A stretch of 64,000 nucleotides of DNA from Microbacterium sp. 11MF (GTDB lineage Bacteria > Actinomycetota > Actinomycetes > Actinomycetales > Microbacteriaceae), in contig NZ_KB911460.1 in NCBI RefSeq assembly GCF_000383475.1, positions 434,001 to 498,000 of the forward strand. The letters run 5' to 3'. How positions within the stretch are numbered: the stretch's first letter is position 1; every line of letters begins with the position of its first letter. The translations under genes were made by a program, and so were the position numbers. Below are positions 27,151-36,082 of this stretch, piece by piece. The notes under the pieces are model-generated. The model was not told the DNA's origin. It saw only the letters and a program-made list of their open reading frames with translations, and did no database searches.

Positions 27151-28109
27151 CATCCGAGCCCCCGGCCGCCCCCACCCGTCGCACGTACAGCTTCCTCGGC
27201 CCCGCCGGAACCTTCACCGAGGCCGCCCTCGCGCAGGTCCCCGAAGCCCGCGACCAGAACTGGCGTCCCGTCCGCAACGTCGGCGAAGCACTCGCCGATG
27301 TCATCGACGGGCGATCGGATGCCGCGATGATCGCCATCGAGAACTCGGTCGACGGCGGCGTCTCGACGACGCAGGACGCCCTCGCGACGGTTCCGGGCCT
27401 GCGGATCGTGGGGGAGTACCTCGTCCCCGTCGAGTTCGTGCTGGTCGCGAAGCCTGGCGTCCGGCTCGAGGACGTGTCGGTCATCGCCGCCCACCCGGTC
27501 GCCTACGCGCAGTGCCTTACGTGGCTGACGGCGACCCTTCCCGAGCACTCGCACATCCCGGCTGCCAGCAACGTCGCAGCGGCCGTCGGCGTCGTCGAGG
27601 GCACGATCACCGCGGATGCCGCGATCGCCCCTCCCGGCATCCTGAAGCTCCACGACCTCGAGCTGCTTGCCGACAAGATCGGCGACAACGCCCACGCCGT
27701 CACGCGGTTCGTGCTCGTGAGCCGCACCGCGCCGCCGCCCGCACCGACCGGCGCCGACAAGACGTCGCTCATCGTCGAGTTGCCGGAGGACCACCCGGGT
27801 GCCCTGCTCGAGCTGCTCGAGCAGTTCGCGACGCGGGGGATCAACCTGTCGCTGCTCGCGTCGCGCCCCATCGGGGACGAGCTCGGTCGCTATCGATTCG
27901 TCATCGACGCCGACGGGCACATCGAGGACGAGCGCATGGCCGATGCCCTCCTCGGGCTCCGGCGCTTCTCACCCCGCGTGCTGTACCTCGGCTCGTACCC
28001 CCGCGCCGACCGCGCCATCGTCCGCTACCCCGAGCGGTACTCCGACGAGGTGTTCGTCGAGGCTCGCGACTGGCTGCGCGGCCTCGTCTCGGGCGAGCCC
28101 GGGGCCTGA
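27147..28109 (+). CDS. pheA: Prephenate dehydratase
   Basis: 320 residues. It converts prephenate to phenylpyruvate in phenylalanine synthesis. The dehydratase domain (about 8-190) opens with TYSFLGPAGTFTEAAL and has AMIAIENSVDGGVSTTQDAL; the NAHAVTRFVLVSR block contains the conserved Thr-Arg-Phe. A regulatory ACT domain (about 205-285, SLIVELPEDHPGALLELLEQ; NLSLLASRPIG) is where phenylalanine normally feeds back. Monofunctional type, no chorismate mutase. The GTG 27147 start follows TAGGCT (27135-27140) by six bases and also overlaps the exporter stop, so it may be transcribed alone as well as with it. Confidence 0.95.
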   Translation: MTSEPPAAPTRRTYSFLGPAGTFTEAALAQVPEARDQNWRPVRNVGEALADVIDGRSDAAMIAIENSVDGGVSTTQDALATVPGLRIVGEYLVPVEFVLVAKPGVRLEDVSVIAAHPVAYAQCLTWLTATLPEHSHIPAASNVAAAVGVVEGTITADAAIAPPGILKLHDLELLADKIGDNAHAVTRFVLVSRTAPPPAPTGADKTSLIVELPEDHPGALLELLEQFATRGINLSLLASRPIGDELGRYRFVIDADGHIEDERMADALLGLRRFSPRVLYLGSYPRADRAIVRYPERYSDEVFVEARDWLRGLVSGEPGA

Positions 28110-28133
28110 CCCCGCCCGCCCGCGGCGAGAGGC

Positions 28134-29177
28134 TCAAGCGGCGAGGAGCTCCAGGGTCCGGATGCGGGACGGCGCGGCGTCCATCGGCTCGGCGTCGGTC
28201 GCACCGGCGACGGGCGACACCATGACCTCGTCGACGCCGTGGCGGGCGGCGAACTCGGCGAGCCGCGCACGCACGTCCTGGCCGGTTCCGACGAACCAGC
28301 GCGACATCATCGCGTCGAAGACGGGTGCGGCCAGGCCGTCGGATGCCTCGGCCGAAGCGGCCTGCTCGACGGTCTCGAGCGCCGTGAGCGGCTTGCCGCC
28401 GCGCAGGCGCGCCATCATGCGGGCCTGCGGCAGGGCCGCGGCGCGGGCCTGCTCGTCGGTGTCGGCGACGACGGCGTTGGCCGTAACGAAGGTCCGGGGC
28501 GCCGACAGCGTCTCGGACGGCTGGAACTGACCGCGGTACAGGTCGAGCGCGCGCTCGAGCCCGTCGCCCGAGAAGTGGTTGGCGAAGACGTACGGCAGGC
28601 CCATCCCGGCCGCCAGCTGCGCGGAGTAGTCGCTCGATCCGAGCAGCCACACCTCGGGCGCGCTCGTCGAGGCGGGCGTCGCGTGCACGTCGTAGGTCCC
28701 GCCCGAGGTGAACCGCAGCGTCGCACCCTCGGACGAGACGAGCGAGCGGATGTCGGTGACGTGGTTCGGGAAGCGCTCGACGTCGCTCGTGGTGCCCGAC
28801 TGGCGCAGCAGCTGCGTGATCACCGGGTCGGAGCCGGGCGCCCGTCCGATGCCGAGGTCGATGCGTCCCGGTGCGAGGGCTTCGAGCGCCGCGAACTGCT
28901 CGGCGACGACGAGGGGGGAGTGGTTGGGGAGCATGACGCCGCCCGACCCGACCCGGATGCGGCGCGTGCGGGCAGCGGTCGCGGCGATGAGTACGGGCGG
29001 CGTCGTCGACGCGACGGCCGGCATGTTGTGGTGCTCCGCGAACCAGTAGCGCTGATAGCCGAGGTCGTCGGCGCGCTGCGCCAGCGCGATCGAGGCGGTG
29101 ATCGCCTGGCTGCTGGTCTGTCCCGTGCGGACGGGGACGAGGTCGAGAACGGAAAGGGCCGGGGTCGCAGTGCTCAT
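28134..29177 (-). CDS. LLM-class flavin-dependent oxidoreductase (luciferase-like)
   Basis: 347 residues. Bacterial-luciferase fold with LSVLDLVPVRTGQTSSQAI at the start, YQRYWFAEHHNMPAVASTTP and RIDLGIGRAPGSDP, which mark the large group of alkanal-monooxygenase-like proteins (YhbW type) of unknown physiological substrate. Expected to use reduced FMN or F420. It stands alone on its strand, convergent with pheA. It is clearly different from the NtaA/DszA-type protein at 53823-55211. Confidence 0.88.
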   Translation of the reverse strand: MSTATPALSVLDLVPVRTGQTSSQAITASIALAQRADDLGYQRYWFAEHHNMPAVASTTPPVLIAATAARTRRIRVGSGGVMLPNHSPLVVAEQFAALEALAPGRIDLGIGRAPGSDPVITQLLRQSGTTSDVERFPNHVTDIRSLVSSEGATLRFTSGGTYDVHATPASTSAPEVWLLGSSDYSAQLAAGMGLPYVFANHFSGDGLERALDLYRGQFQPSETLSAPRTFVTANAVVADTDEQARAAALPQARMMARLRGGKPLTALETVEQAASAEASDGLAAPVFDAMMSRWFVGTGQDVRARLAEFAARHGVDEVMVSPVAGATDAEPMDAAPSRIRTLELLAA

Positions 29178-29203
29178 ATCGAGAACTGCAACCCCGGCCG
29201 GGG

Positions 29204-29222
29204 GCGGCGCATTCCGCGCCGC
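29204..29222 (-). terminator. Hairpin terminator of the esterase gene
   Basis: GCGGCGC-ATTCC-GCGCCGC, a perfect 7-bp stem located just after the esterase stop codon (29230 side) on the minus strand. No T-run. Confidence 0.55.
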
Positions 29223-29229
29223 GGTGGAC

Positions 29230-31713
29230 TCAGCGGGCGATCCGCACCGCCTTCGACGTGCGGCTCGACGATTCGTATCCGCCGAGGCTGCCGGTCACCC
29301 GCACCGAGATCGCGTCGCCGCGGTCGGCGGAGGTCACTCGGTAGGTCGCCGCGGTCGCCCCGCGGATCACCGTGCCGTCGTTCAGCCACTGGAACGACAG
29401 GCGCGTCCCCTCGGTCCAGGTGCCGGCGCGCGCCGTCAGCGTCGCGCCGACCTTCGCGGCGCCGGTGATCGTCGGGGTCGCCGCCCGCAGAGTGCCCGCG
29501 GTGACCTTGACGGTCGCGGCCGACGTCTTCGCGGCCGTCGTGTAGCCGGTCAGCGTTCCCGTGACCCGCACCGAGATGCGAGCCCGCAGGTCGGATGCCG
29601 TCAGGCGGTGCGTCGCGGTGACGGCGCCCCTGATCGGCGCACCGTCCCGCATCCACTGGTACGAGAAGGCCGTGCCCTTCGTCCACGTGCCCGGCTTCGC
29701 GGTGAGGGTGGAGCCCACGGTCGTGGTGCCGCCGATGGTCGGGGTGCCGACCGTCAGGGTGACGGGTGCCACGGTGACGGTTCGGTCGACGCGGGCGCGG
29801 TTGCCGGCGGCATCCTCCACCGTGTAGCGGAGGGTGTACGTGCCGAGCTTCTTCGTGTCGACCGTGCCGCGGACCTTCAGTGAAGCCGTCAGGTCGCCGT
29901 CGACCTCGTCGCGCGCGGTCACGCCGGCGAGGGCGTCGAACGTCGATCCGAAGCGGACGGTGGTGGATGCCGGGGCGCTGATCTCGGGCTTCACGTAGTC
30001 CTCGCGCAGGCCCGCCTCACGGAAGTGCGTCGAGTGCATGCCGAACGAGTCCTTCAGGTGCGGCATCCAGCAGGCGTCGTTGTGACGTCCCTCGGGGTAG
30101 ACGGCCCACGTGTGGGGCACGCCCTTGTCGGTGAGGATCGTGTTCATCGAGCGCGCGGCGTCGTCGAAGCGGTACTCGTCGAACTCGCACGCGTCGAAGT
30201 AGAAGTCGAATTTCTTCAGCTGCTTCGTGGTCATGTCGCCGGCCTGCTTCAGCGGCGTGGGCAGAGCCGAGCCGGAGTAGCTCAGCGAGCCGATGTGCGA
30301 CGCGATGGAGGAGAACATCCCCGGGTTCGAGAGGCCGAGCGACCAGGCGCCGAAGCCACCCATCGAGACGCCGGTGAGGGCGCGGAAATCGCGACCTTCG
30401 AGGGTGCGGTACTCCTTGTCGACGAGGGGCACCATCTCGGTGAGGAACATGCTGCGCCACGGCGTGCCGCCGTTCGGCTGGTCGGAGTACCAGAGCGATT
30501 CGCCGTCGGGCATGATGACGATCGATTCGGCGAGACCCTGCTTCCACAGTCCGTCGAGGACGTCGTCGATGTCGCGCGGCTCCCACTCGCGGCTGCCGCC
30601 GTTGATGCCGTGCAGCAGGTAGACGACCGGGTATTCGCGGTTCGGCTCGCTCAGGTAGGACGGGGGCAGGTAGGTCGCGAACTCGCGCGGCTGACCCTCG
30701 AGGTCGGAATCCACCGTCTCGCGGAAGAACCGGGAATCGTTGCCGGTCTCGCGGAGCGTGGTCCCGTCGATGTGGAGGAACTGCTGGGATGCCGGCTGGA
30801 AGGTGTACGGCTCGCCGTCACGCGTGCCCGTGATCGTCCGGTTGGTGTCGACGACGAGGGCGCCGTCCTCGCCGGTGACGACCTCGACCTCGCTGTCGGT
30901 GAGGGTGAGGGAGCCCGACTCCTTCATCCAGTCGCGCAGCTCGCGGGCGCGCCGGTCCTTCGACCGGCCGTCGTGGAAGTAGCTCTTGTCGAGCGTCTTC
31001 AGGTACGCGTCGACATCGCCGGCCGCGAGAGCGGTCTTCTGCGCCTCGAGGACATCCGCCACGGCGGCCGACTGCGCGGCCGAGGCGCGGGGCCCGGTGA
31101 TGCCGTAGACGTTCGCGCGGACGGCATCCTTCGAGTAGATCCCGACGGGTCCTTCGTACCAGCCGCCGCCGCCGTTCATGTCGTACAGGCGCACCGCGAG
31201 GGTGTTCTCGCCGCCGAAGTTCGGTGCGTCGGCCGGAACGGGGTAGAGACGCTTCTCGAACCACTGGCTGCTGGCAGCCGGCGGCATCGTGCCCGAGCCG
31301 CCGATGCGCTGTCCGTTGAGGAAGGCTTCGTCGACGTCGTCGAGGAACCCGAGCGAGGCGACGAGGTTCGTCCCCGAGGCGTCCGCGGGGAGGGTGAAGT
31401 CGAGCCGGTACCAGGCGAAGCCGTCGTAGTCGTCGAAGGGCGTGCCGTCGCCGGGGACGGTGATGTCCTGCCAGGCCGCGTCGTCGAACTCCGGCGACGC
31501 GTAGGACGGGTCGTCCCCCTTCGCGAACTTCCAGGTGCCGGCGAGGTCGAGCGAGACGGTCGAACCGGCGGAGGCGGGAGCGTCGCTGGCTGCCGCGACG
31601 GCGGTCGCCACCGGCGTCGCCGCCGAAGCGGGAACGGCGATGCAGAGGGATGCCGCGACCGCGGCCACTGCGGTGACGGCGGCCAGGCGCCGCCGCGGAA
31701 CGTGAGAATGCAC
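29230..31713 (-). CDS. Secreted multidomain esterase (feruloyl/acetyl esterase-like)
   Basis: 827 residues. A signal peptide is followed by cleavage after ASA (about residue 31). Then come a GH2-like beta-sandwich sugar-binding domain (about 45-185, FAWYRLDFTLP) and an NTF2/SnoaL-like region (about 215-310). The alpha/beta-hydrolase esterase domain (about 325-575) shows YPVVYLLHGINGGSREW, the nucleophile GVSMGGFG, and a late His in YPEGRHNDACW. A DUF5011-like Ig domain (about 580-650) and two tandem repeats of about 85 residues follow. GTG 31713 has AGGAG upstream. Its promoter carries two copies of the operator found at the GH42 operon, so it probably removes acyl groups from a galactose-containing polysaccharide. 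The exact bond is unknown. Confidence 0.85.
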   Translation of the reverse strand: MHSHVPRRRLAAVTAVAAVAASLCIAVPASAATPVATAVAAASDAPASAGSTVSLDLAGTWKFAKGDDPSYASPEFDDAAWQDITVPGDGTPFDDYDGFAWYRLDFTLPADASGTNLVASLGFLDDVDEAFLNGQRIGGSGTMPPAASSQWFEKRLYPVPADAPNFGGENTLAVRLYDMNGGGGWYEGPVGIYSKDAVRANVYGITGPRASAAQSAAVADVLEAQKTALAAGDVDAYLKTLDKSYFHDGRSKDRRARELRDWMKESGSLTLTDSEVEVVTGEDGALVVDTNRTITGTRDGEPYTFQPASQQFLHIDGTTLRETGNDSRFFRETVDSDLEGQPREFATYLPPSYLSEPNREYPVVYLLHGINGGSREWEPRDIDDVLDGLWKQGLAESIVIMPDGESLWYSDQPNGGTPWRSMFLTEMVPLVDKEYRTLEGRDFRALTGVSMGGFGAWSLGLSNPGMFSSIASHIGSLSYSGSALPTPLKQAGDMTTKQLKKFDFYFDACEFDEYRFDDAARSMNTILTDKGVPHTWAVYPEGRHNDACWMPHLKDSFGMHSTHFREAGLREDYVKPEISAPASTTVRFGSTFDALAGVTARDEVDGDLTASLKVRGTVDTKKLGTYTLRYTVEDAAGNRARVDRTVTVAPVTLTVGTPTIGGTTTVGSTLTAKPGTWTKGTAFSYQWMRDGAPIRGAVTATHRLTASDLRARISVRVTGTLTGYTTAAKTSAATVKVTAGTLRAATPTITGAAKVGATLTARAGTWTEGTRLSFQWLNDGTVIRGATAATYRVTSADRGDAISVRVTGSLGGYESSSRTSKAVRIAR

Positions 31714-31762
31714 GGACTCCTACTTCCTTGTGGGATGCCGGGCGTCTCTGCCCGGCTGTGAC

Positions 31763-31842
31763 TGTGCACGTTCACGGAATCACCGATGAGAATGCTGTGA
31801 ACGTGCACACAGAGAGTCGCACCGTCACGTCGGCGATGTCAA
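31763..31842 (-). promoter_or_regulatory. Esterase promoter with two LacI-type operators
   Basis: On the minus strand, TTGACA (31842-31837) is followed 18 bp later by GACTCT (31818-31813). Two operators follow: TGTGAACGTGCACA (plus-strand 31796-31809) over the start region and TGTGCACGTTCACG (31763-31776). Their centres are 33 bp apart, about three helical turns. The architecture mirrors the GH42 promoter at 33032-33119. A 7-bp hairpin (31737-31756) sits in the leader. Confidence 0.75.
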
Positions 31843-31878
31843 CGCGATGCGCGCCTCATGCGCAAACGTGCACGCCGG

Positions 31879-32913
31879 TCAGGCTGAGTCGCGCCAGACC
31901 ACGGGGCAGTCGAGGACACGCCCGCCGTTGCCGGGGTCCTCGCCGCGGAGCTGACGGAGGACGGATTCCGCCGCGGCGCGTCCGAGCTCGTCAGCCGGCT
32001 GATGCACGGTGGACAGCGGGGGATCGCAGCGCAACGCCCACGAGCTGTCGTCGAACCCGACGATGCCGACGTCGTCGGGGATGACGCGACCGGCGGCCTG
32101 CAGGACGTCCATCGCGCCCGCGGCGACGGCGTCGCTCGAGGCGAAGACGCCGTCGATGTCGGGTGCACGTTCGAGCAGCGCACGCATGCCCGCCTGTCCG
32201 TCCGAGTACGAGTACAGCGGCACCGGCTCCACGAGCTGCGGGTCGAAGCGGCTGCCGAGGGCGTCGACGAAACCCGCCAGGCGGTCGGAACCCGAGTCGC
32301 GGTCGAGGGCCGACGCGATCATCCCGATCCGCGAGCGACCGGTGTCCATCAGTCGGCGCGTGATCTCGCGTGCCGCGCCCCGGTTGTCGATGGCCACGTA
32401 GGCCGCGTCGCCGATGTCGCGCGGGTGGCCGACGAATGCGGCTGGCAAGCCCAGGTCGGCGATCGCCCGTGTGATCGGGTCGCCGACGCGCGCCGAGACG
32501 ATGATGACGCCGTCGATCAGTCCGCCGCTCAGATAGCGCGCGAGTCGCTCGATGTCGCGGGTGGTGTCGGCGATCATGAACGACAGCTGGTAGTCGGCCT
32601 CCGACAGCGCCGCGTTCGCGCCGAGCAGGATCGAGCCGATGTTGGGGTCTTCGACGAAGAGCGAGTGCGGCTCGTGGACGATCAGTCCGATGGCCTGCGA
32701 GCTCTGCATGACGAGGCTGCGCGCGGCCCGGTTGGGGACGAATCCGACCTTCGCGATCGCGGCTTCGATGGCCTCGCGCGCTTCGTCCGAGACGTACGGC
32801 TGCCCGTTGAGAACCCGGCTGACCGTCCCTCGGGAGACACCCGCCTCGTTGGCGACGTCCTTCACGGTCGCACGCCGACGTCGGCCGATGACATCCGTGC
32901 GGTCGCTGCTCAC
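31879..32913 (-). CDS. LacI family regulator of the beta-galactoside locus
   Basis: 344 residues. HTH VKDVANEAGVSRGTVSRVLNGQPYVSDEAREA (about 14-45), hinge NRAARSLVMQSSQAIGLI, then a sugar-sensing domain ending with FDDSSWALRCDPPLSTVHQP, all typical of LacI/GalR repressors. GTG 32913 is preferred because TACGAT ends six bases before it; the nine extra upstream codons would overlap that box and an operator-like palindrome (32926-32939). Lies between the esterase and the divergent GH42 operon, and the same operator occurs at all three promoters, so it should repress all of them, including itself, until a galactoside is present. Confidence 0.9.
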   Translation of the reverse strand: MSSDRTDVIGRRRRATVKDVANEAGVSRGTVSRVLNGQPYVSDEAREAIEAAIAKVGFVPNRAARSLVMQSSQAIGLIVHEPHSLFVEDPNIGSILLGANAALSEADYQLSFMIADTTRDIERLARYLSGGLIDGVIIVSARVGDPITRAIADLGLPAAFVGHPRDIGDAAYVAIDNRGAAREITRRLMDTGRSRIGMIASALDRDSGSDRLAGFVDALGSRFDPQLVEPVPLYSYSDGQAGMRALLERAPDIDGVFASSDAVAAGAMDVLQAAGRVIPDDVGIVGFDDSSWALRCDPPLSTVHQPADELGRAAAESVLRQLRGEDPGNGGRVLDCPVVWRDSA

Positions 32914-32919
32914 GCGTTC

Positions 32920-32939
32920 ATCGTATGTGCACGCACACA
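32920..32939 (-). promoter_or_regulatory. Autoregulatory operator and -10 box of the LacI gene
   Basis: On the minus strand TACGAT (32925-32920) precedes GTG 32913 by six bases. Directly upstream is TGTGCACGCACACA (32926-32939), an imperfect copy (two mismatches) of the palindrome at the esterase and GH42 promoters. Confidence 0.6.
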
Positions 32940-33031
32940 CGGCTCACACGCACCGCCGCGCCGCCCGCCGAGGGTACGGATGCCCGTGATCCCCGGGATT
33001 CCCGGGAACCCAGGCGCTTTGCGGGGTCGTG

Positions 33032-33119
33032 TTGACATCCGAATCGCGTCTGCCTACTCTGTACACGTTCACAGAGCCTCAACGCGGAGGAACACCGCGC
33101 AGACCTGTGCACGTTCACA
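33032..33119 (+). promoter_or_regulatory. GH42 operon promoter with two LacI-type operators
   Basis: TTGACA (33032-33037) and TACTCT (33055-33060) are separated by exactly 17 bp, the best vegetative promoter in the window. TGTACACGTTCACA (33060-33073) covers the expected start site and TGTGCACGTTCACA (33106-33119) lies in the leader, 46 bp further on. Both are 14-bp near-palindromes centred on CG. Confidence 0.85.
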
Positions 33120-33134
33120 GGATCTGAGGAGAAC

Positions 33135-35150
33135 ATGTCGGCCCCCGCCCGCCCCTTCGCGCACGACGGCATCGCGTTCGGTTGTGACTACAACCCCGAA
33201 CAGTGGACGCCGGACGTCTGGGACGAGGACATCGCGCTGATGCGCGAAGCCGGTGTCGACTTGGTCGCCATCAACATCTTCGGCTGGGCGCACATCGAGC
33301 CGCGCGCCGGCGAGCACGACTTCGCCCGTCTCGACGACATCATCGGGCGCCTCCACGCCGCCGGCATCCGGATCAACCTCGGCACCGGCACCGCTTCCAC
33401 CCCCGCATGGCTGACGACCGCCCACCCCGAGATCCTGCCCGTCGTCGAGGACGGGACGCGCCGGTACCCCGGTGGACGCCAGGCGTGGTGCCCGAGCTCG
33501 CCCGTCTACCGCGAGGCCGCCCTCGCCCTCGTCGACGCCGTCGCAGCACGCTACGGCTCGCACCCGGCCGTCGCGCTCTGGCACGTGTCGAACGAGCTCG
33601 GCTGCCACAACGCGCTCTGCCACTGCGACGAGAGCGCCGCGGCCTTCCGCGAGTGGTTGCAGGCGCGCTACGGCACGGTCGCCGAGGTCAACCGCGCGTG
33701 GGGGACCGCGTTCTGGAGCCAGACCTACTACGAGTGGGACGAGATCCTCACCCCGAAGGCGACGCTCTCCAGCCGCAACCCCGGCCAGGTCCTCGACTAC
33801 CACCGCTTCAGCAGCGACGCCCTCCTGGCTCACTACCGCGCCGAAGCCGACGCCATCCGTGCGCACAGCGATGTCGCGATCACGACGAACTTCATGGTCA
33901 CCGCGCACATCGAGAACCTCGACTACTGGTCGTGGGCGGCCGAGATGGACATCATCGCGAACGACCACTACCTCGACCATCGCCTCGGCGACCCCCGGTC
34001 CGAGCTCGCCTTCGCCGCCGATCTCTCCCGCGGTCTCGCGCAGGGGTCGCCGTGGCTCCTCATGGAGCACTCGACCGGCGCCGTCAACTGGCAGCCGCTC
34101 AACAAGCCCAAGGCTCCGGGCGAGATGATCCGCAACTCGCTCACGCACGTCGCACGCGGCGCCGACGGGGTCTGCTTCTTCCAGTGGCGTGCCTCGGTGC
34201 AGGGCAGCGAGAAGTTCCACTCCGCGATGCTTCCCCACGCCGGCACCGACTCCGCCGTCTGGCGCGAGGTCGTCGAGCTCGGCGGCATCGTCGAGCGCCT
34301 CGGCGAGGTCGCCGGCTCCCGCGTCGTCTCCGACGTCGCCTTCCTCTTCTCGTGGGAGTCCTGGTGGGCGACCCAGAGCGAGACCCGCCCGAGCCAGGCG
34401 TTCGGCTACCTCGACCAGGTCCACGCGGCGCACCGCGCCCTCCACGCGAACGGGCTCACCGTCGACGTGGTGGCGCCGGGCGCCGACCTGTCGGACTACC
34501 GCTTCGTCGTCGTTCCGGGCCTTCATCTCATGACCGAAGCGGATGCCGCGGTCCTCACCTCGTGGATCGCCGACGGCGGCACCGCACTCATCACCTTCTC
34601 GACGGCGATCGTCGACGAGAACGACCGCGTCTACACCGGCGGCTACGCCGGACCCCTCCGCGAGGCGATCGGCCTCCACATCGAGGAGTTCGCCCCCGTC
34701 GCCCCGGAGGCGGCGCTGACCCTGAGTGACGGGTCGACCGCGCGGCTGTGGTCCGAGCGGTCCCGCACCACCACCGCCGAGGTCCAGGCATCCTTCACCG
34801 ACGGTCCCGCCGCCGGAATGCCGGCGCTCACCCGCAACGCCTCGGGCGAGGGTGCGGCCTGGTACCTCGCGACTCTTCCCAGCGAAGCCGACTACCGTGA
34901 CCTCGTCGCGCGCCTCGCCGACGAGGCCGGAGTCGCTCCTGCCGCCGTCGTCGAGCCCCGTACGCGCGATCTCGAGATCGTCCGCCGACGCGGCGAGCTC
35001 GCGTCCTATCTCTTCGTGATCAATCACGGCGAGACCGACGTCCACGTCGACTCCGACGGTGTGGACCTCGTGACCGGCACATCCGTCGCCGGTCGCGCCA
35101 TCGTGCCCGCCGGCGCGGTGCGCATCATCAGAGAGGAGGCGGCCGCATGA
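33135..35150 (+). CDS. GH42 beta-galactosidase
   Basis: 671 residues, cytoplasmic. GH42 features are the opening FGCDYNPEQW, acid/base Glu154 in WHVSNELGCHN, nucleophile Glu311 in LLMEHSTGAVNWQP, and the zinc-type Cys cluster around NALCHCDE. The trimerisation domain (about 395-600, VVAPGADLSDYRFVVVPGLHLM) and a small C-terminal beta domain follow. It hydrolyses beta-galactosides such as galacto-oligosaccharides delivered by the importer encoded next. ATG 33135 has GAGGAG three bases upstream. Overlaps the permease gene by four bases. Galactose produced would enter the galKTE-pgm route encoded at 19-25 kb. Confidence 0.95.
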   Translation: MSAPARPFAHDGIAFGCDYNPEQWTPDVWDEDIALMREAGVDLVAINIFGWAHIEPRAGEHDFARLDDIIGRLHAAGIRINLGTGTASTPAWLTTAHPEILPVVEDGTRRYPGGRQAWCPSSPVYREAALALVDAVAARYGSHPAVALWHVSNELGCHNALCHCDESAAAFREWLQARYGTVAEVNRAWGTAFWSQTYYEWDEILTPKATLSSRNPGQVLDYHRFSSDALLAHYRAEADAIRAHSDVAITTNFMVTAHIENLDYWSWAAEMDIIANDHYLDHRLGDPRSELAFAADLSRGLAQGSPWLLMEHSTGAVNWQPLNKPKAPGEMIRNSLTHVARGADGVCFFQWRASVQGSEKFHSAMLPHAGTDSAVWREVVELGGIVERLGEVAGSRVVSDVAFLFSWESWWATQSETRPSQAFGYLDQVHAAHRALHANGLTVDVVAPGADLSDYRFVVVPGLHLMTEADAAVLTSWIADGGTALITFSTAIVDENDRVYTGGYAGPLREAIGLHIEEFAPVAPEAALTLSDGSTARLWSERSRTTTAEVQASFTDGPAAGMPALTRNASGEGAAWYLATLPSEADYRDLVARLADEAGVAPAAVVEPRTRDLEIVRRRGELASYLFVINHGETDVHVDSDGVDLVTGTSVAGRAIVPAGAVRIIREEAAA

Positions 35151-36082
35151 CCGCCACGGAAGTCCTCGTGACGCGTTCGCAGGCGAAGCCGCCGCGCGCG
35201 AAGCGGATCCCGCGGGCCAAGACCCCGCACAAGGGGGCGATCGCGGTCTTCACCGGACCGTTCGGCATCCTTTTCCTGCTCTTCTACCTGGTGCCGATCG
35301 GCTACGCCATCTGGCAGTCGCTGCTCGTCGTCCAGCGTGACGGGCTCTACGGCGAGCCGACCGAGGTGTTCGGCGGGCTGACGCAGTACATCCAGGTCTT
35401 CCAGAACGCGCCCTTCTGGGAGTCGGTCGGACGCGTGCTGCTGTTCGGCGTCGTGCAGGTGCCGGTCATGCTCGGCCTGGCCCTGCTGTTCGCCCTGCTT
35501 CTGGACTCGCCCGCCCTCAAGGGCAAGCGGTTCTTCCGTCTCGCCTTCTTCGCGCCCTACGCCGTCCCCGGTGTCATCGCGGCGATCATGTGGGGCTTCC
35601 TCTACTCGCCGAACCTGTCGCCGTTCACCGGCCTCACGAACGCCGTCGACTTCCTCTCGCCCGAGATGATCCTCTGGTCGATCGCGAACGTCGTGACCTG
35701 GGTGTTCGTCGGCTACAACATGCTCATCATCTACTCGGCCCTCCTCGCGATCCCCGCCGAGGTCTACGAGGCCGCGCGCCTCGACGGTGCCGGACAGATC
35801 CGCATCGCCTGGTCGATCAAGATCCCCATGGTCGCCCCGGCCATCATCCTCACCGCGGTCTTCTCGATCATCGGAACGCTCCAGCTGCTCGCCGAGCCGC
35901 AGGTCTTCCGTTCGTTCAGCACGGCCGTCAACTCCTCGTTCACGCCGAACATGACGATCTACGCGACCAGCGCGGTGCCGAACCCGTACCTCGCGGCGGC
36001 CTTCTCGGTCGTGCTGGCTCTCGCCACCTGCGTCCTGTCGTTCGCGTTCTTGAAGCTCACCCAGCGGAAGGCCGAGCAATGA
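35147..36082 (+). CDS. Carbohydrate ABC transporter permease (MalF type)
   Basis: 311 residues with about six membrane helices after a basic cytoplasmic N-terminus. The coupling motif YEAARLDGAGQIRIAWSIKIPMVAP identifies a CUT1-type sugar permease. The start overlaps the GH42 stop, so it is in the same operon. Pairs with the MalG-type protein that overlaps its own stop. No ATPase is encoded in the operon. Confidence 0.94.
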   Translation: MTATEVLVTRSQAKPPRAKRIPRAKTPHKGAIAVFTGPFGILFLLFYLVPIGYAIWQSLLVVQRDGLYGEPTEVFGGLTQYIQVFQNAPFWESVGRVLLFGVVQVPVMLGLALLFALLLDSPALKGKRFFRLAFFAPYAVPGVIAAIMWGFLYSPNLSPFTGLTNAVDFLSPEMILWSIANVVTWVFVGYNMLIIYSALLAIPAEVYEAARLDGAGQIRIAWSIKIPMVAPAIILTAVFSIIGTLQLLAEPQVFRSFSTAVNSSFTPNMTIYATSAVPNPYLAAAFSVVLALATCVLSFAFLKLTQRKAEQ

